Positions 51,535 through 61,704 of a stretch of 64,000 bases of DNA are shown in pieces (positions within the stretch are counted from its first letter, which is position 1; each line of letters opens with the position of its first letter). The notes under the pieces are model-generated. The model had not been told where the DNA came from. It did no database searches and was given only the letters and a program-made list of their open reading frames with translations. The position numbers were made by a program, and so were the translations under genes. Source of the stretch: Leisingera sp. ANG-M1 (GTDB lineage: Bacteria > Pseudomonadota > Alphaproteobacteria > Rhodobacterales > Rhodobacteraceae); contig NZ_JWLC01000008.1 in the NCBI RefSeq assembly GCF_000813745.1, positions 273,604 to 337,603 of the forward strand, written 5' to 3'.

Positions 51535-54267
51535 TTAGCTTTCTTCTTCCTCATCGCCGTTCTCGGCGATCCAGGCAACCGAAACAACTTCCTCGCTCTT
51601 GCCGGTGTTGAACACCCGGACACCGCCGGCTGAGCGGGAGCGGAAGGAAATGCCGTCAACCGGCACCCGGATCGACTGCCCCTTGGAGGTTGCCAGCATG
51701 ATCTGGTCATCCATTTCCACCGGGAAGGAGGCCACGATTTCGCCGCCGCGCATCGCCTTGTCCATCGCGGTGACGCCCATGCCGCCACGGCCGCGAACAG
51801 GGTAGTCATGCGACGACGACAGTTTGCCCGAGCCGCCTGCGGTGATGGTCAGGATCAGGTTTTCAGCTGCCGACATCTCTGAATAGAGCTCGGTGGAGAA
51901 GTTCGGATCCTCAACCGCATCCTCGTCCGAAGCCTCGGCATCGTCGGTCAGACCGGCCATGGCACGGCGCATCTTGAGGTAGGCGGTGCGCTGCTCCGGC
52001 GTGTATTTGGAGTGGCGGATGACCGACATCGAGACAACGCTGTCCTCGCCGGTCAGCTTGATGCCGCGGACGCCGGTCGACTCGCGCGAGTTGAAGACGC
52101 GTACGTCGGTGGAGCGGAAACGGATCGCGCGGCCGGAGTTGGTAAACAGCATCACGTCGTCGTCTTCCGAACAGATGCGCACATTCACCAGTTGCACCGA
52201 GCCGTCCTCGGGCAGTTTCATTGCGATCTTGCCGTTGCGGCGGACATTGGTGAAGTCCGACAGCCGGTTGCGGCGCACGTCGCCGCCAGAGGTCGCAAAG
52301 ACCACCTGCAGGTTTTCCCATTCCTCATCCGGCACATCGACCGGCATGATGGCGGCGATGGATACGCCTGTGGGGATCGGCAGGATGTTGACGATCGCCT
52401 TGCCCTTGGAGGTGCGGCCGCCCTGCGGCAGGCGCCAGGTCTTGAGCTTGTAGACCATGCCGTCGGTGGTAAAGAACAACAGCTGCGTATGGGTATTGGC
52501 CACAAAGAGGGTGGTGATCACATCCTCTTCCTTGGTCTGCATCCCCGACACGCCCTTGCCGCCGCGCTTCTGGGCGCGGAAATCGGCCAGCGGGGTGCGC
52601 TTGATGTAGCCGCCGGAGGTCACGGTCACCACCATGTCCTCGCGCTCGATCAGGTCCTCGTCCTCCATGTCGCCGGACCAGTCGACGATCTGGGTGCGGC
52701 GCGGCACGGCGAAGTTGTCGCGCACTTCGCGCAGCTCGTCGCCGATGATGCCCATGATGCGCTCGCGCGAGGACAGGATTTCCAGGTATTCCTTGATCTT
52801 GGCCGCCAGTTCTTCCAGTTCGTCGGTGACTTCTTTGACGCCGATCTGGGTCAGGCGCTGCAGGCGCAGTTCCAAGATCGCGCGGGCCTGGGTCTCGGAC
52901 AGGTTATAGGTCCCGTCGTCGTTCATGGTGTGGGTCGGATCGTCGATCAGGCGGATGTAATCCGCAATATCGGCAGCCGGCCAGCGGCGGGTCATCAGCT
53001 TTTCGCGCGCCTCAGCCGCGTCCGCAGAGGAGCGGATGGTAGCGACGATTTCATCGACGTTGGAGACCGCAACAGCCAGACCGCACAGGATGTGGCTGCG
53101 CTCGCGCGCCTTGCGCAGCAGATGCGCGGTACGGCGGGCGACAACATCCTCGCGGAAGTCGATGAAGGAGGTCAGGAACCGGCGCAGAGTCAGCTGCTCC
53201 GGCCGGCCGCCGTTCAGCGCCAGCATGTTGCAGCCGAAAGAGGTCTGCATCGGAGTGAAACGGTAGAGCTGGTTCAGAACCACCTCAGGCGTTGCGTCCC
53301 GCTTCAGCTCGACAACAACCCGAACACCGTTGCGGTCAGATTCATCCTGCACATGGGCGACGCCTTCGATCTTCTTCTCGCGGACTTGCTCTGCGATCTT
53401 CTCGATCATTGCGGCCTTGTTCACCTGATAGGGAATCTCATCCACAACAATGGCATAGCGGTCTTTTCTGATCTCCTCGACTCGGGTCTTGGAGCGGATG
53501 ATCACACTGCCGCGGCCTTCAAGATAGGCCTTGCGGGCACCCGAGCGACCCAGCATCACACCACCGGTCGGGAAGTCCGGGCCGGGGATATAATCGATTA
53601 GCTGCTCGCTGGTCAGGTCCGGGTCTTCGATCAGCGCGAGCGTGGCGTCTACCACTTCGCCCAGATTATGCGGCGGGATGTTTGTGGCCATGCCCACGGC
53701 GATGCCGCCGGCGCCATTGACCAGCATGTTCGGGAAACGAGCCGGGAGAACAGTCGGCTCCTGGTCCTTGCCGTCGTAGTTGTCCTGAAAATCGACGGTC
53801 TCTTTTTCGATATCCGCGAGCAGCGCTGCTGCCGGCTTGTCCATGCGCACTTCGGTGTAACGCATTGCCGCCGGGTTATCGCCGTCCATCGAGCCGAAGT
53901 TGCCCTGGCCGTCCAGCAGCGGCAGCGACATCGAGAAGTCCTGTGCCATCCGCACCAGCGCGTCATAGATCGCGGAGTCGCCGTGCGGGTGATATTTACC
54001 CATCACGTCGCCAACCGGGCGGGCCGACTTGCGGTAGGCCTTGTCATGGGTGTTGCCGGATTCGTGCATGGCATAGAGAATGCGGCGGTGCACCGGTTTC
54101 AGCCCGTCGCGCAGATCGGGGATCGCGCGGCTGACGATGACCGACATCGCATAGTCGAGATACGAATTGCGCATCTCTGTCTCGATGGACACAGTGGGGC
54201 CATCGTACGCCGGGCGTTCCGGCAGGTTTTCTTCCATGTTTTCAGGAGTTTCCGGCGTATCGCTCAC
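51535..54267 (-). CDS. gyrA: DNA gyrase subunit A
   Basis: The 910-residue topoisomerase subunit has the catalytic tyrosine in [10 protein letters not shown], the quinolone-resistance region [17 protein letters not shown] with the sensitive-type Ser and Asp, the GyrA box QKRGGKG, and an acidic tail ENGDEEEES. It partners GyrB (not in the window) to introduce negative supercoils. A region with several extra acidic residues (about 775-800) sits in the C-terminal beta-pinwheel, a common alphaproteobacterial insertion. Confidence 0.98.
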   Translation of the reverse strand: MSDTPETPENMEENLPERPAYDGPTVSIETEMRNSYLDYAMSVIVSRAIPDLRDGLKPVHRRILYAMHESGNTHDKAYRKSARPVGDVMGKYHPHGDSAIYDALVRMAQDFSMSLPLLDGQGNFGSMDGDNPAAMRYTEVRMDKPAAALLADIEKETVDFQDNYDGKDQEPTVLPARFPNMLVNGAGGIAVGMATNIPPHNLGEVVDATLALIEDPDLTSEQLIDYIPGPDFPTGGVMLGRSGARKAYLEGRGSVIIRSKTRVEEIRKDRYAIVVDEIPYQVNKAAMIEKIAEQVREKKIEGVAHVQDESDRNGVRVVVELKRDATPEVVLNQLYRFTPMQTSFGCNMLALNGGRPEQLTLRRFLTSFIDFREDVVARRTAHLLRKARERSHILCGLAVAVSNVDEIVATIRSSADAAEAREKLMTRRWPAADIADYIRLIDDPTHTMNDDGTYNLSETQARAILELRLQRLTQIGVKEVTDELEELAAKIKEYLEILSSRERIMGIIGDELREVRDNFAVPRRTQIVDWSGDMEDEDLIEREDMVVTVTSGGYIKRTPLADFRAQKRGGKGVSGMQTKEEDVITTLFVANTHTQLLFFTTDGMVYKLKTWRLPQGGRTSKGKAIVNILPIPTGVSIAAIMPVDVPDEEWENLQVVFATSGGDVRRNRLSDFTNVRRNGKIAMKLPEDGSVQLVNVRICSEDDDVMLFTNSGRAIRFRSTDVRVFNSRESTGVRGIKLTGEDSVVSMSVIRHSKYTPEQRTAYLKMRRAMAGLTDDAEASDEDAVEDPNFSTELYSEMSAAENLILTITAGGSGKLSSSHDYPVRGRGGMGVTAMDKAMRGGEIVASFPVEMDDQIMLATSKGQSIRVPVDGISFRSRSAGGVRVFNTGKSEEVVSVAWIAENGDEEEES

Positions 54268-54460
54268 GTTGGATATCTGCTCTTCTTCTGAGGTCTATAT
54301 CTTGTGTTTGCACCCTACCAGATACCGTATATGGGGCGCAAGCAAACAGCCCCCAAGCAAGGCAACAAGGCGTTCACGCAAGGGTAACGCACTGTTTTTG
54401 CGGAAATTAACGAATTGAAGCCTAGCATTAGGGAGAGGGGGCAAGAATTGGAGGCTGAAA

Positions 54461-54730
54461 ATGGAGAGCAGCGAAACCGAGCTGATGCTGAAAGGATACG
54501 GGCTGACCACGGCGGAATTCACTTACCGGATGCCCGATTACATCCACGTCCTGAACACCTTTGTTTGGCAGGAATACGATCTGGCGCCGGATCATCCCAG
54601 GCTGTTTGAATTCATTGAGTTCTGGCAGCGCGAGATTGAAGGCCCGCTTCATTCGGTGCGGTTCACCCACCGAAAGATGATCGGACCGGGAGAGTGGCGC
54701 AACGTGGTCGGGGAATTCCAGATCCACTGA
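54461..54730 (+). CDS. usg: Usg family protein
   Basis: The 89-residue protein matches the Usg family of alphaproteobacteria (GYGLTTAEFTYRMPDY, VWQEYDLAPDHPRL, FWQREIEGPLHSVR). The name comes from its place upstream of trp genes in some species, but no trp gene is near here and its function is unknown. GGAGG stands seven bases before the ATG. It is divergent from gyrA, with 193 bases between the two starts. Confidence 0.88.
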   Translation: MESSETELMLKGYGLTTAEFTYRMPDYIHVLNTFVWQEYDLAPDHPRLFEFIEFWQREIEGPLHSVRFTHRKMIGPGEWRNVVGEFQIH

Positions 54731-54757
54731 CAACGGGCCCGCTGACTGGCGGGCAGT

Positions 54758-56305
54758 TTACCGCCACGCATAAACGGCACAGCCCGTAGATCCGCTGGAG
54801 GTGAAGCTCTGGCCGTCTGCAGCCAGGCGGCCGCGCCAGGTAACTGTGATCCCGGGAAAGTAATCCGTGCCGCTGATCTGGTGACCGTTCAGGTAAACTT
54901 CGGTGTTGGCGTTCTGGCCCAGTGAATCGCTGAGGCGGCCGTGGTATTTATTGCCGCCTGCGTGAGTGTAATGCACGGTTCCGGTGACCTTTACGACAAG
55001 CGCGCAGGTTGCCTTGAACCTCCAAGCCCCGGCCAAAAGTGCTGTTGAAGGCGGCTGCGTGGATGCGGCAACTTGGTTTGGTTTCACCTTGCACACAGTT
55101 CCTGAGTGCCCCTGCAGCTCCTCAAGCGCATGTGCGGTTCCCAAGTCATCTGCCCCCAGTTCTGACTGTGATGCAGCAAGATACGCCGCAAATGCCCGCC
55201 GGGTTCTGGGGCCTGCAATGCCGTCGGCGCGCCCGGCCTGACAGCCGATACGGTTCAGGGCTTCCTGTGTTTTAGCCATGATTTCCCTGGTGTCCGGTAT
55301 AACCGGCAATGAGACCGGGGCAGACAGATCGGCCGCGACCTCCGGCTGCTCCGGCACTTCCGGATCAAGCCCCTGCCTGAGTTGCAACGCAACGGCATAG
55401 CTGTATTCGTCTTTCCGCGCGGCGTAGCGCTCGAGGAAACTGTCGAGCGCCTTAGGAGTTCCGATGGACCTGGCGATTTCAAAATCTGCGTGCATGGAGT
55501 CGGCCTGGGCCTGTACAGGGGGCGCCGCCGCGGCCGCTTGCGTGAAGTAGAATTCTCCCAGCAGTTCATCGTAATAGGCCGGGAACTGATTGTGCTGAAC
55601 GGTGAGCGCCAGGTCGCGGACTTCAAGGCGCAGCCCGGAGACCAGCGGCCGCAGTTCCAGGCCGGGTTCCGACAGACGCGGCAGCAGGGCCCGGGTAAAG
55701 ACCGAGTTTTCCGCGGTGTCGTCTTCGTTCAGCCGGTCCAGCGCCAGCTGCCCTGCACCGGCGGAGAAAATGACGAACGTTCCTTGCGGTGCGTTGATCC
55801 GGCCCAATCCCCTTGCAGTACCGATGCTGCGGCCCTCGCTCAGTTTGAACGGGTTGTTGCGGCAGGCGTCGATGATCGCGATTGCTGACCGGGCCCCGGT
55901 CTTGCGAATCCTGTCGAGAAGCGCCGATAGAGCGATTGACTCGGATTTCACAAAGTCGCTGCCACCCGCGCCGGGAGCCGCAATATCTGCTGGAAGAAGG
56001 TAGTTTTCGCCTTCGATTTCAATGCCATGCCCGGCGAAGAACACAAAGGCTGTGTCTCCTGGTTCCAGCCGGGACGTGAATTCTGATATCTTCCGGTTCA
56101 ACCCGCGCCGGTCCTGATCCAGCGCCTCCACCAGGGTAAATCCCAGCTCATTCAGCTTGGCGCCGATGGCCTTGGCGTCTGCCCGCGCTTTGGTCAGGGC
56201 GGGCACATCCGTATAGCTGTCGATACCGATAACCAAAGCCAGCCGGTTTTGCGCGGCGGCGGAAAGCGGGAGAAGGCAGAAAAACAAGATACTGAGAAAA
56301 CGCAT
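54758..56305 (-). CDS. Exported caspase-like (peptidase C14) protein with peptidoglycan-binding-like segment
   Basis: The 515-residue protein has a signal peptide (MRFLSILFFCLLPLSAAAQ). The caspase-like domain spans about 20-250, with His93 in FFAGHGIE and Cys148 in AIIDACRNNP. A helical linker follows; then about 343-378 has ALNRIGCQAGRADGIAGPRT, resembling a peptidoglycan-binding motif; the last 95 residues form a beta-rich domain with GTVHYTHAGGNKYHG and NTEVYLNGHQISG that I do not recognise. It is shorter than, and lacks the Sel1 repeats of, the protein at 12,067. The start at 56305 gives a proper signal peptide; the upstream TTG does not. Confidence 0.85.
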   Translation of the reverse strand: MRFLSILFFCLLPLSAAAQNRLALVIGIDSYTDVPALTKARADAKAIGAKLNELGFTLVEALDQDRRGLNRKISEFTSRLEPGDTAFVFFAGHGIEIEGENYLLPADIAAPGAGGSDFVKSESIALSALLDRIRKTGARSAIAIIDACRNNPFKLSEGRSIGTARGLGRINAPQGTFVIFSAGAGQLALDRLNEDDTAENSVFTRALLPRLSEPGLELRPLVSGLRLEVRDLALTVQHNQFPAYYDELLGEFYFTQAAAAAPPVQAQADSMHADFEIARSIGTPKALDSFLERYAARKDEYSYAVALQLRQGLDPEVPEQPEVAADLSAPVSLPVIPDTREIMAKTQEALNRIGCQAGRADGIAGPRTRRAFAAYLAASQSELGADDLGTAHALEELQGHSGTVCKVKPNQVAASTQPPSTALLAGAWRFKATCALVVKVTGTVHYTHAGGNKYHGRLSDSLGQNANTEVYLNGHQISGTDYFPGITVTWRGRLAADGQSFTSSGSTGCAVYAWR

Positions 56306-56400
56306 CACGCACACCTGGCAGAACAAACGGCTTACACGGCCGTTCTACCATGAATAGTCCAATGATGGCCGGGAACCAGCGGTTTTCCTGGAATTTCTCC

Positions 56401-57354
56401 TCAGGCCGAGCAGCTGGCGCCTCCCAGAACGCAGAACTTGGCGCAATGCGGATGGTTCAGCTGCACCGGGCGCTCGGCCTCGGCCAGAGTTTCCCCCATC
56501 TCGAATTCCGGCGCATAGGGCAGCAGCGTGCAGGCCAGGACTGCAGGGCTTTCCGCACCTTTGCGTTTCACCACCATCCGGGAAGACGCGCACATGACGC
56601 TGTCCGGGCTCTTGTTCAGGATGCCCCAGCAAGCAGTTGTAATCTCAGGCACTTCCACGCTTTCGTCCATTTCCGGGAACAGCACGGTCTGGCCTGGATT
56701 TTCCGCGTCTATGGCAAAGCCATTGGCGGAAAACAGCGCGGCATACCCGTTGCGGGCTTCTGCTTCGCTTTCTCCCCAAACGGTGCGGCCTGCCACAGCC
56801 ATCTGAAAACCGTAGTCCCGCAGCCATTCCATGCCTTCGATGGTCTTGGCAAAACTGCCGGCGCCGCGTTCTTTGTCGTGCAAGGCTTCACTGTGGTGGT
56901 CGACGGATATCCGTAACGTCAGCTTATCTGCAAAGTCATCGCGAAGGCTCAGCAGGCCTGCCTTGACCGTTTTGCGCATCATCGGGCGCATGGCGTTGGT
57001 CAGGATCAGCACCTCAAAACCGCGCTCCAGCGCTGCGCGAGCCATCCCGATCATCTCGGGGTTCATGAAGGGTTCGCCGCCAGTAAAGCCGATCTCTCGG
57101 ACCGGCCAGTTCCGTTCGGCAAGCTGATCAAGGTAGCGGCGGACTTCGGCTTCGGTCAGGTAGACAAGCGCATCATTGGTCGGCGAGCTGAGGATGTAGC
57201 AATTGCTGCATTCGATATTGCACAAAGTGCCGGTGTTGAACCAAAGAGTTTCCGGATTGCTGAGCGGCACCGAGGCGCGTTCCTGACCATTGGCCGTCAC
57301 AAAGGCGTCTTGAAACTTGCCTAGGTTCGCGACGGGTTTTTGCAGGTCTTTCAT
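56401..57354 (-). CDS. Radical SAM protein with Cys-rich C-terminus
   Basis: The 317-residue enzyme has the CxxxCxxC cluster motif (Cys45, 49, 52 in LCNIECSNCY) for the SAM-cleaving 4Fe-4S cluster and GFTGGEPFMNP after it. The last third has more cysteines (ACWGIL, VMCASS, VLACTLLPY, then CAKFCVLGGASC at the end), resembling auxiliary-cluster (SPASM-like) domains of peptide- or protein-modifying enzymes. No precursor peptide is seen beside it. The caspase-like gene follows 95 bases downstream on the same strand; zwf is divergent. Confidence 0.88.
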   Translation of the reverse strand: MKDLQKPVANLGKFQDAFVTANGQERASVPLSNPETLWFNTGTLCNIECSNCYILSSPTNDALVYLTEAEVRRYLDQLAERNWPVREIGFTGGEPFMNPEMIGMARAALERGFEVLILTNAMRPMMRKTVKAGLLSLRDDFADKLTLRISVDHHSEALHDKERGAGSFAKTIEGMEWLRDYGFQMAVAGRTVWGESEAEARNGYAALFSANGFAIDAENPGQTVLFPEMDESVEVPEITTACWGILNKSPDSVMCASSRMVVKRKGAESPAVLACTLLPYAPEFEMGETLAEAERPVQLNHPHCAKFCVLGGASCSA

Positions 57355-57496
57355 GCGGATGTCCTTTGGGGCAGTTCCTTTCGCCGGAAGCTACCTTATA
57401 CTGGGCAGGAAATGAAAGCAGCCGGGCAGGCACATGACAGGGATGTGAGCGGCAGTGTGCCGCCTCTGCACCGGACAAACGCGGGAAGAAAGAGAA

Positions 57497-58972
57497 ATGG
57501 TTTCGCGAGTCATACCGGTCGAACCGTTTGACCTGGTGGTCTTTGGCGGCACAGGCGATCTTGCGCAGCGCAAGATTCTGCCGGCGCTGTTCCGCCGCCA
57601 TTGTGCGGGCCAGCTGCCGGGCGGCGAGCGGATTATCGGTGCTGCGCGCACCGCGCTCAGCGATGCCGAGTACCGGACAATCGTCGCTGAAGCCATTCGC
57701 ATGCACGCCGGCCCAAAGGCCTGCGGCGGCGGGGCGCTGGAGGCGTTTCTTGAACGGGTCAGCTATGTGGCGCTGGATGCCAAGGGCGATGACGGCTGGG
57801 GGGCGCTTTGCTCGCAGCTGCAGTCGCCTGGCCAGGCGTCTGTCCGAATCTTTTATTTCTCGGTCGGGCCTGGCTTGTTCGGACCGCTGGCCGAACGGCT
57901 TCAACGGCACGGGCTTGTCAGTTCAGACACCCGGATTGTGGTGGAAAAACCGTTCGGCCGCGATCTGGAGACCGCACGCGAGCTGAACAGGACCCTGGCC
58001 AGCCACTTTGACGAGGGGCAGATCTACCGGATCGACCATTACCTCGGCAAAGAAACAGTACAGAACCTGATGGCGGTCCGCTTTGGCAACATGCTGTTTG
58101 AGCCTTTGTGGAACAGCCAGTATGTCGACCACATTCAGATCACTGTGGCGGAAACTGTCGGTGTTGAGGGCCGCGAGGAGTATTATGAACGCGCGGGAGC
58201 CATGCGCGACATGATGCAGAACCACTTGATGCAGCTGCTGTGCCTGATTGCTATGGAGCCGCCTGCCAAGTTCGATCCGGACGCGGTGCGCGATGAAAAG
58301 CTGAAGGTGATCCGCGCCCTGGATCCGGTCGAACCGCACCATATCGTGCGCGGCCAGTATCAGGCGCGTCTGGACCCAGAGGACCCGCATCCCTCTTACC
58401 GCGGCCTGGTCAGCAATCCGCGCAGCACCTCCGAGAGCTACGTGGCGCTGAAGGCGCATATCAGCAACTGGCGGTGGGCAGGGACGCCGTTTTACCTGCG
58501 TACGGGCAAGCGTCTGGTTAACCGGTCTTCGGTGATCAATGTGATGTTCAAGGACGCGCCGCACTCGATCTTTGGCGCCGAGGCCGGGCGCCACGCCAAT
58601 CATTTGAAGATCCGGCTGCAGCCGAACGAAGGTATCACGCTGAGTGTAACTATCAAGGAACCGGGGCAAGGCGGCATGCGGCTCGTGGATGTGCCCTTGG
58701 ACATGAGTTTCGCCGAAGCGCTTGGGCCGGAAGGCGGGGATCCGCCGGATGCCTATGAGCGTCTCATCATGGATGTTGTGCGTGGCAACCAGACGTTGTT
58801 TATGCGCGGAGACGAGGTCGAGGCGGCCTGGGCCTGGACAGATCCGGTGATTGCGGGCTGGAAGTCCCGAGGAGATGTGCCTAAACCCTATGAAAGCGGC
58901 AGCACCGGACCCGGGGATGCCGATTTGCTGATGCGCCGGGATGGGCGTGAATGGAGAGGGATAAACCCATGA
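57497..58972 (+). CDS. zwf: Glucose-6-phosphate 1-dehydrogenase
   Basis: The 491-residue enzyme oxidises glucose 6-phosphate to 6-phosphogluconolactone with NADP. The dinucleotide motif FGGTGDLAQRKILPAL is at the N-terminus, the catalytic signature RIDHYLGKE near residue 180, and FYLRTGKRL later. The ATG at 57497 is chosen over 57455 because the family begins just before FDLVVFGGTGDL. First gene of zwf-pgl-pgi; its stop overlaps the pgl start. Confidence 0.96.
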   Translation: MVSRVIPVEPFDLVVFGGTGDLAQRKILPALFRRHCAGQLPGGERIIGAARTALSDAEYRTIVAEAIRMHAGPKACGGGALEAFLERVSYVALDAKGDDGWGALCSQLQSPGQASVRIFYFSVGPGLFGPLAERLQRHGLVSSDTRIVVEKPFGRDLETARELNRTLASHFDEGQIYRIDHYLGKETVQNLMAVRFGNMLFEPLWNSQYVDHIQITVAETVGVEGREEYYERAGAMRDMMQNHLMQLLCLIAMEPPAKFDPDAVRDEKLKVIRALDPVEPHHIVRGQYQARLDPEDPHPSYRGLVSNPRSTSESYVALKAHISNWRWAGTPFYLRTGKRLVNRSSVINVMFKDAPHSIFGAEAGRHANHLKIRLQPNEGITLSVTIKEPGQGGMRLVDVPLDMSFAEALGPEGGDPPDAYERLIMDVVRGNQTLFMRGDEVEAAWAWTDPVIAGWKSRGDVPKPYESGSTGPGDADLLMRRDGREWRGINP

Positions 58973-59640
58973 AATTCAACGAATACCCTGATCAGGACAT
59001 GCTGGCCATCGAAGTCGCGAATGAAATTGCCGGCGATCTGAAGACTCATCTCTTCCATCACGACACAGCCTCGTTTGCGGTCGCGGGCGGAACCACTCCG
59101 GGAATGATATTTGATGATTTATGCGCTGCGGACCTCGAATGGGACCGTGTGCATGTGTTGGCAACTGATGAGCGCTGGGTGCCAGCGGACAGCGAGCGTT
59201 CGAACGCGCGGATGATCCGCGATAGGCTGTTGCAGAACCGGGCCTCCGCGGCCGGCTTCTTGCCCTTCCATATCCCTCAACGTGAGCCCGAAGACGTGCT
59301 GGCAGAACTGGAAAGCCAGGTTGCACCGCAGTTGCCGCTGTCTGTTCTGCTGCTGGGAATGGGTGAGGACATGCACACCGCATCGTTGTTCCCGGGCGCA
59401 GAAGGGATCGAAGCCGCATTGGCGGCTGATGCGCCGGTTCTTGCAGTGATGCGGCCCGACAGCCAGCCAGAAGCAAGGGTCAGCCTCACAGCCCGGGTGC
59501 TGGACGCCGCAATTGCCAAGCATTTGGTGATTTTCGGCGCCGCCAAACGCAAGACGCTGGAGCAGGCCTTGGCCATGCCGCCGGAAAACGCACCGATTCA
59601 GGCAGTTCTGTCCGAGGTTTCCGTCCATTGGGCGCCTTGA
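58969..59640 (+). CDS. pgl: 6-phosphogluconolactonase
   Basis: The 223-residue hydrolase opens the lactone made by Zwf. Motifs are [37 protein letters not shown] in outline, and [16 protein letters not shown]. The ATG at 58969 overlaps the zwf TGA (ATGA). The order zwf-pgl-pgi is typical of roseobacters, which rely on the Entner-Doudoroff route; edd and eda are not in this window. Confidence 0.95.
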   Translation: MKFNEYPDQDMLAIEVANEIAGDLKTHLFHHDTASFAVAGGTTPGMIFDDLCAADLEWDRVHVLATDERWVPADSERSNARMIRDRLLQNRASAAGFLPFHIPQREPEDVLAELESQVAPQLPLSVLLLGMGEDMHTASLFPGAEGIEAALAADAPVLAVMRPDSQPEARVSLTARVLDAAIAKHLVIFGAAKRKTLEQALAMPPENAPIQAVLSEVSVHWAP

Positions 59641-59657
59641 ATTCAGGAAAGACACAT

Positions 59658-61268
59658 ATGTTCACGGCATTGAAAACGCTGCATGCAGAGCAGTGCAGCG
59701 GCAGTATTTCCGAGTTGTTCGAGAACGACCCGCAGCGTGCGGAAGCGTTCAGCGTGCGGTCGGGCTCTCTGTTGTTCGACTATTCGAAAACCCGGATCAC
59801 CCGGGAGGTGCGGGCGGCTTTGACTGGCTTGTGCCAGGAGCGTGATGTGGCGGGCAGGCGGGAGGCCATGTTCACTGGTGGCCTGATCAATGAAACCGAG
59901 CAGCGCGCCGTATTGCACACGGCTTTGCGCGATCCGGACGGACCAGAGATGATGGTTGAAGGCCAGGATGTCCGGGCGCCGCTGCGCCGTACCCTGGAGC
60001 GGATGGAAGCTTTGGCGGACCGGGTGCGCTCCGGCACCCTGGCTGGTCCCGGCGGGGCTTTTACCGATGTTGTCAATATCGGTATCGGCGGTTCGGACCT
60101 GGGGCCGGTCATGGCGGCCTTGGCTTTGGCGCCGTATCACGACGGTCCGCGCTGCCATTTTGTCTCGAACGTGGACGGCGCCCACATTCACGACATCCTG
60201 CAACGGATTGATCCTAAAACCACTTTGGTCATCGTGGCCTCCAAGACCTTTACCACAGTTGAAACCATGACCAACGCTGCCACAGCCCGGCGCTGGATTG
60301 AGGCTGCGGGCGGCGATCCGGCACGGCAATTTCTGGCCTTGTCCACTGACGAGGAAGAAACCGGCGCCTTTGGAATCCCGCGCGAGCATGTTTTCGGTTT
60401 CGAGGACTGGGTGGGCGGCCGCTACTCAGTTTGGGGTCCGATCGGGCTGAGCGTGATGTTGGCGGTAGGTCCGGAAAACTTCCGGGCCTTCCTGGCGGGC
60501 GGCAAGGCAATGGACGAACATTTCCGGACCGCCCCTTGGGAGCAGAACATGCCGGTGATGCTGGCGCTGACCGGGATCTGGCACAATCAGGTCTGCGGGT
60601 ATCCGACACGGGCAGTCCTGCCGTATGATCAGCGGCTGCGGCGTCTTCCGGCCTACTTGCAGCAGCTGGAAATGGAATCGAACGGCAAGTCAGTGGCGAT
60701 GGACGGTGCTCCGCTGCCCTATGGCTCCGGGCCGGTGGTTTGGGGCGAGCCGGGCACAAACGGCCAGCATGCATTCTATCAGCTTCTGCATCAGGGAACT
60801 TCGGTGGTACCGGCCGAGTTCCTGGTGGCAGCCAAAGGGCACGAATCGGAATTGGCGCAGCACCACCGGCTGCTAGTGGTAAATTGCCTGGCGCAGTCAG
60901 AGGCGCTGATGCGCGGCCGCAGCCTGGCCGAGGCCCGGAAGCTGATGCAGGATGCCGACTATGAGGGCAGTGAGCTGGAGCGGCAGGCCCGGCACCGGGT
61001 ATTCCCGGGCAACCGGCCCTCCACAACGCTGATCTACCCGCAGCTTACGCCTTTCATCCTGGGCCAGATCATTGCGCTTTATGAGCACCGGGTTTTCACC
61101 GAAGGTGTTGTGCTTGGGATCAACTCTTTTGACCAATGGGGGGTCGAACTGGGCAAGGAACTGGCGGATTCCCTGATCCCTTTGCTGGCTGGAGACGCGC
61201 CCGCAGACGATAAGGACGGTTCAACCCGTGCATTGCTGAGGTTCGCGCGGCAGGAAGAGCGGGATTAA
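59658..61268 (+). CDS. pgi: Glucose-6-phosphate isomerase
   Basis: The 536-residue isomerase interconverts glucose and fructose 6-phosphates. Signatures are [29 protein letters not shown], the PGI signature [13 protein letters not shown] region, and GNRPSTTLI. The ATG at 59658 has AGGAAAG upstream. It closes the operon; no clear terminator is seen directly after it. Confidence 0.96.
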   Translation: MFTALKTLHAEQCSGSISELFENDPQRAEAFSVRSGSLLFDYSKTRITREVRAALTGLCQERDVAGRREAMFTGGLINETEQRAVLHTALRDPDGPEMMVEGQDVRAPLRRTLERMEALADRVRSGTLAGPGGAFTDVVNIGIGGSDLGPVMAALALAPYHDGPRCHFVSNVDGAHIHDILQRIDPKTTLVIVASKTFTTVETMTNAATARRWIEAAGGDPARQFLALSTDEEETGAFGIPREHVFGFEDWVGGRYSVWGPIGLSVMLAVGPENFRAFLAGGKAMDEHFRTAPWEQNMPVMLALTGIWHNQVCGYPTRAVLPYDQRLRRLPAYLQQLEMESNGKSVAMDGAPLPYGSGPVVWGEPGTNGQHAFYQLLHQGTSVVPAEFLVAAKGHESELAQHHRLLVVNCLAQSEALMRGRSLAEARKLMQDADYEGSELERQARHRVFPGNRPSTTLIYPQLTPFILGQIIALYEHRVFTEGVVLGINSFDQWGVELGKELADSLIPLLAGDAPADDKDGSTRALLRFARQEERD

Positions 61269-61704
61269 GGGCGGCAAACCGTTGCCGGCTCCAAGGCGGC
61301 TTCTGTTGGTTCCTGCATACTGAGCCTGAAGGCTGCTGCACCTGCGTGCCCGCAATCACGGGTCTTTTGATCACTATCGCGGTCCCGCGGTTACAGACGC
61401 TTCGTGCTTCTTGGCGGTGATGACTTCGTGATTAAAGGCGAAGGGTTTGCCTGCTGAGGCGGCATTTTCTGAGCTCAAAATTCCGAAAGCCGGGTGAGTG
61501 TTTTCTGCAGGAGTGTGGCTGCGGCCGGGGTACTGCTCGCGAATTAGGCGGCAAGTTTGAAACGCTTACCGAGAAACCGGCATCTCACAGTCATCAAATG
61601 TTCAAAAATGGCGCCGGCAGACGGGAAAATGCCGCGCATTGCCTTTCGCCTGCCGCAAAAGCCCATATGCTCCGCCTAAATTGCGGAATGAGAAGGCCAC
61701 AGGC
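61269..61704. other. 436-base gap without a recognisable gene
   Basis: Only short broken frames are present on both strands. Small palindromes such as CGCGG-TC-CCGCG are present, and a CCCG/CGGG stem followed by TCTTTT near 61,350-61,370 could be a weak pgi terminator. The base composition is slightly lower in GC than the flanking genes. No tRNA, transposase fragment or repeat was recognised. Confidence 0.6.

Noticed and set aside
52012-53601. A 529-codon open frame opposite gyrA
   Set aside because: Antisense shadow of gyrA; no motif or plausible start signal.
61269-61704. Degenerate transposase or IS remnant in the largest gene-free gap
   Set aside because: Short frames on both strands show no transposase motif, and no terminal inverted repeats or target duplications are visible.
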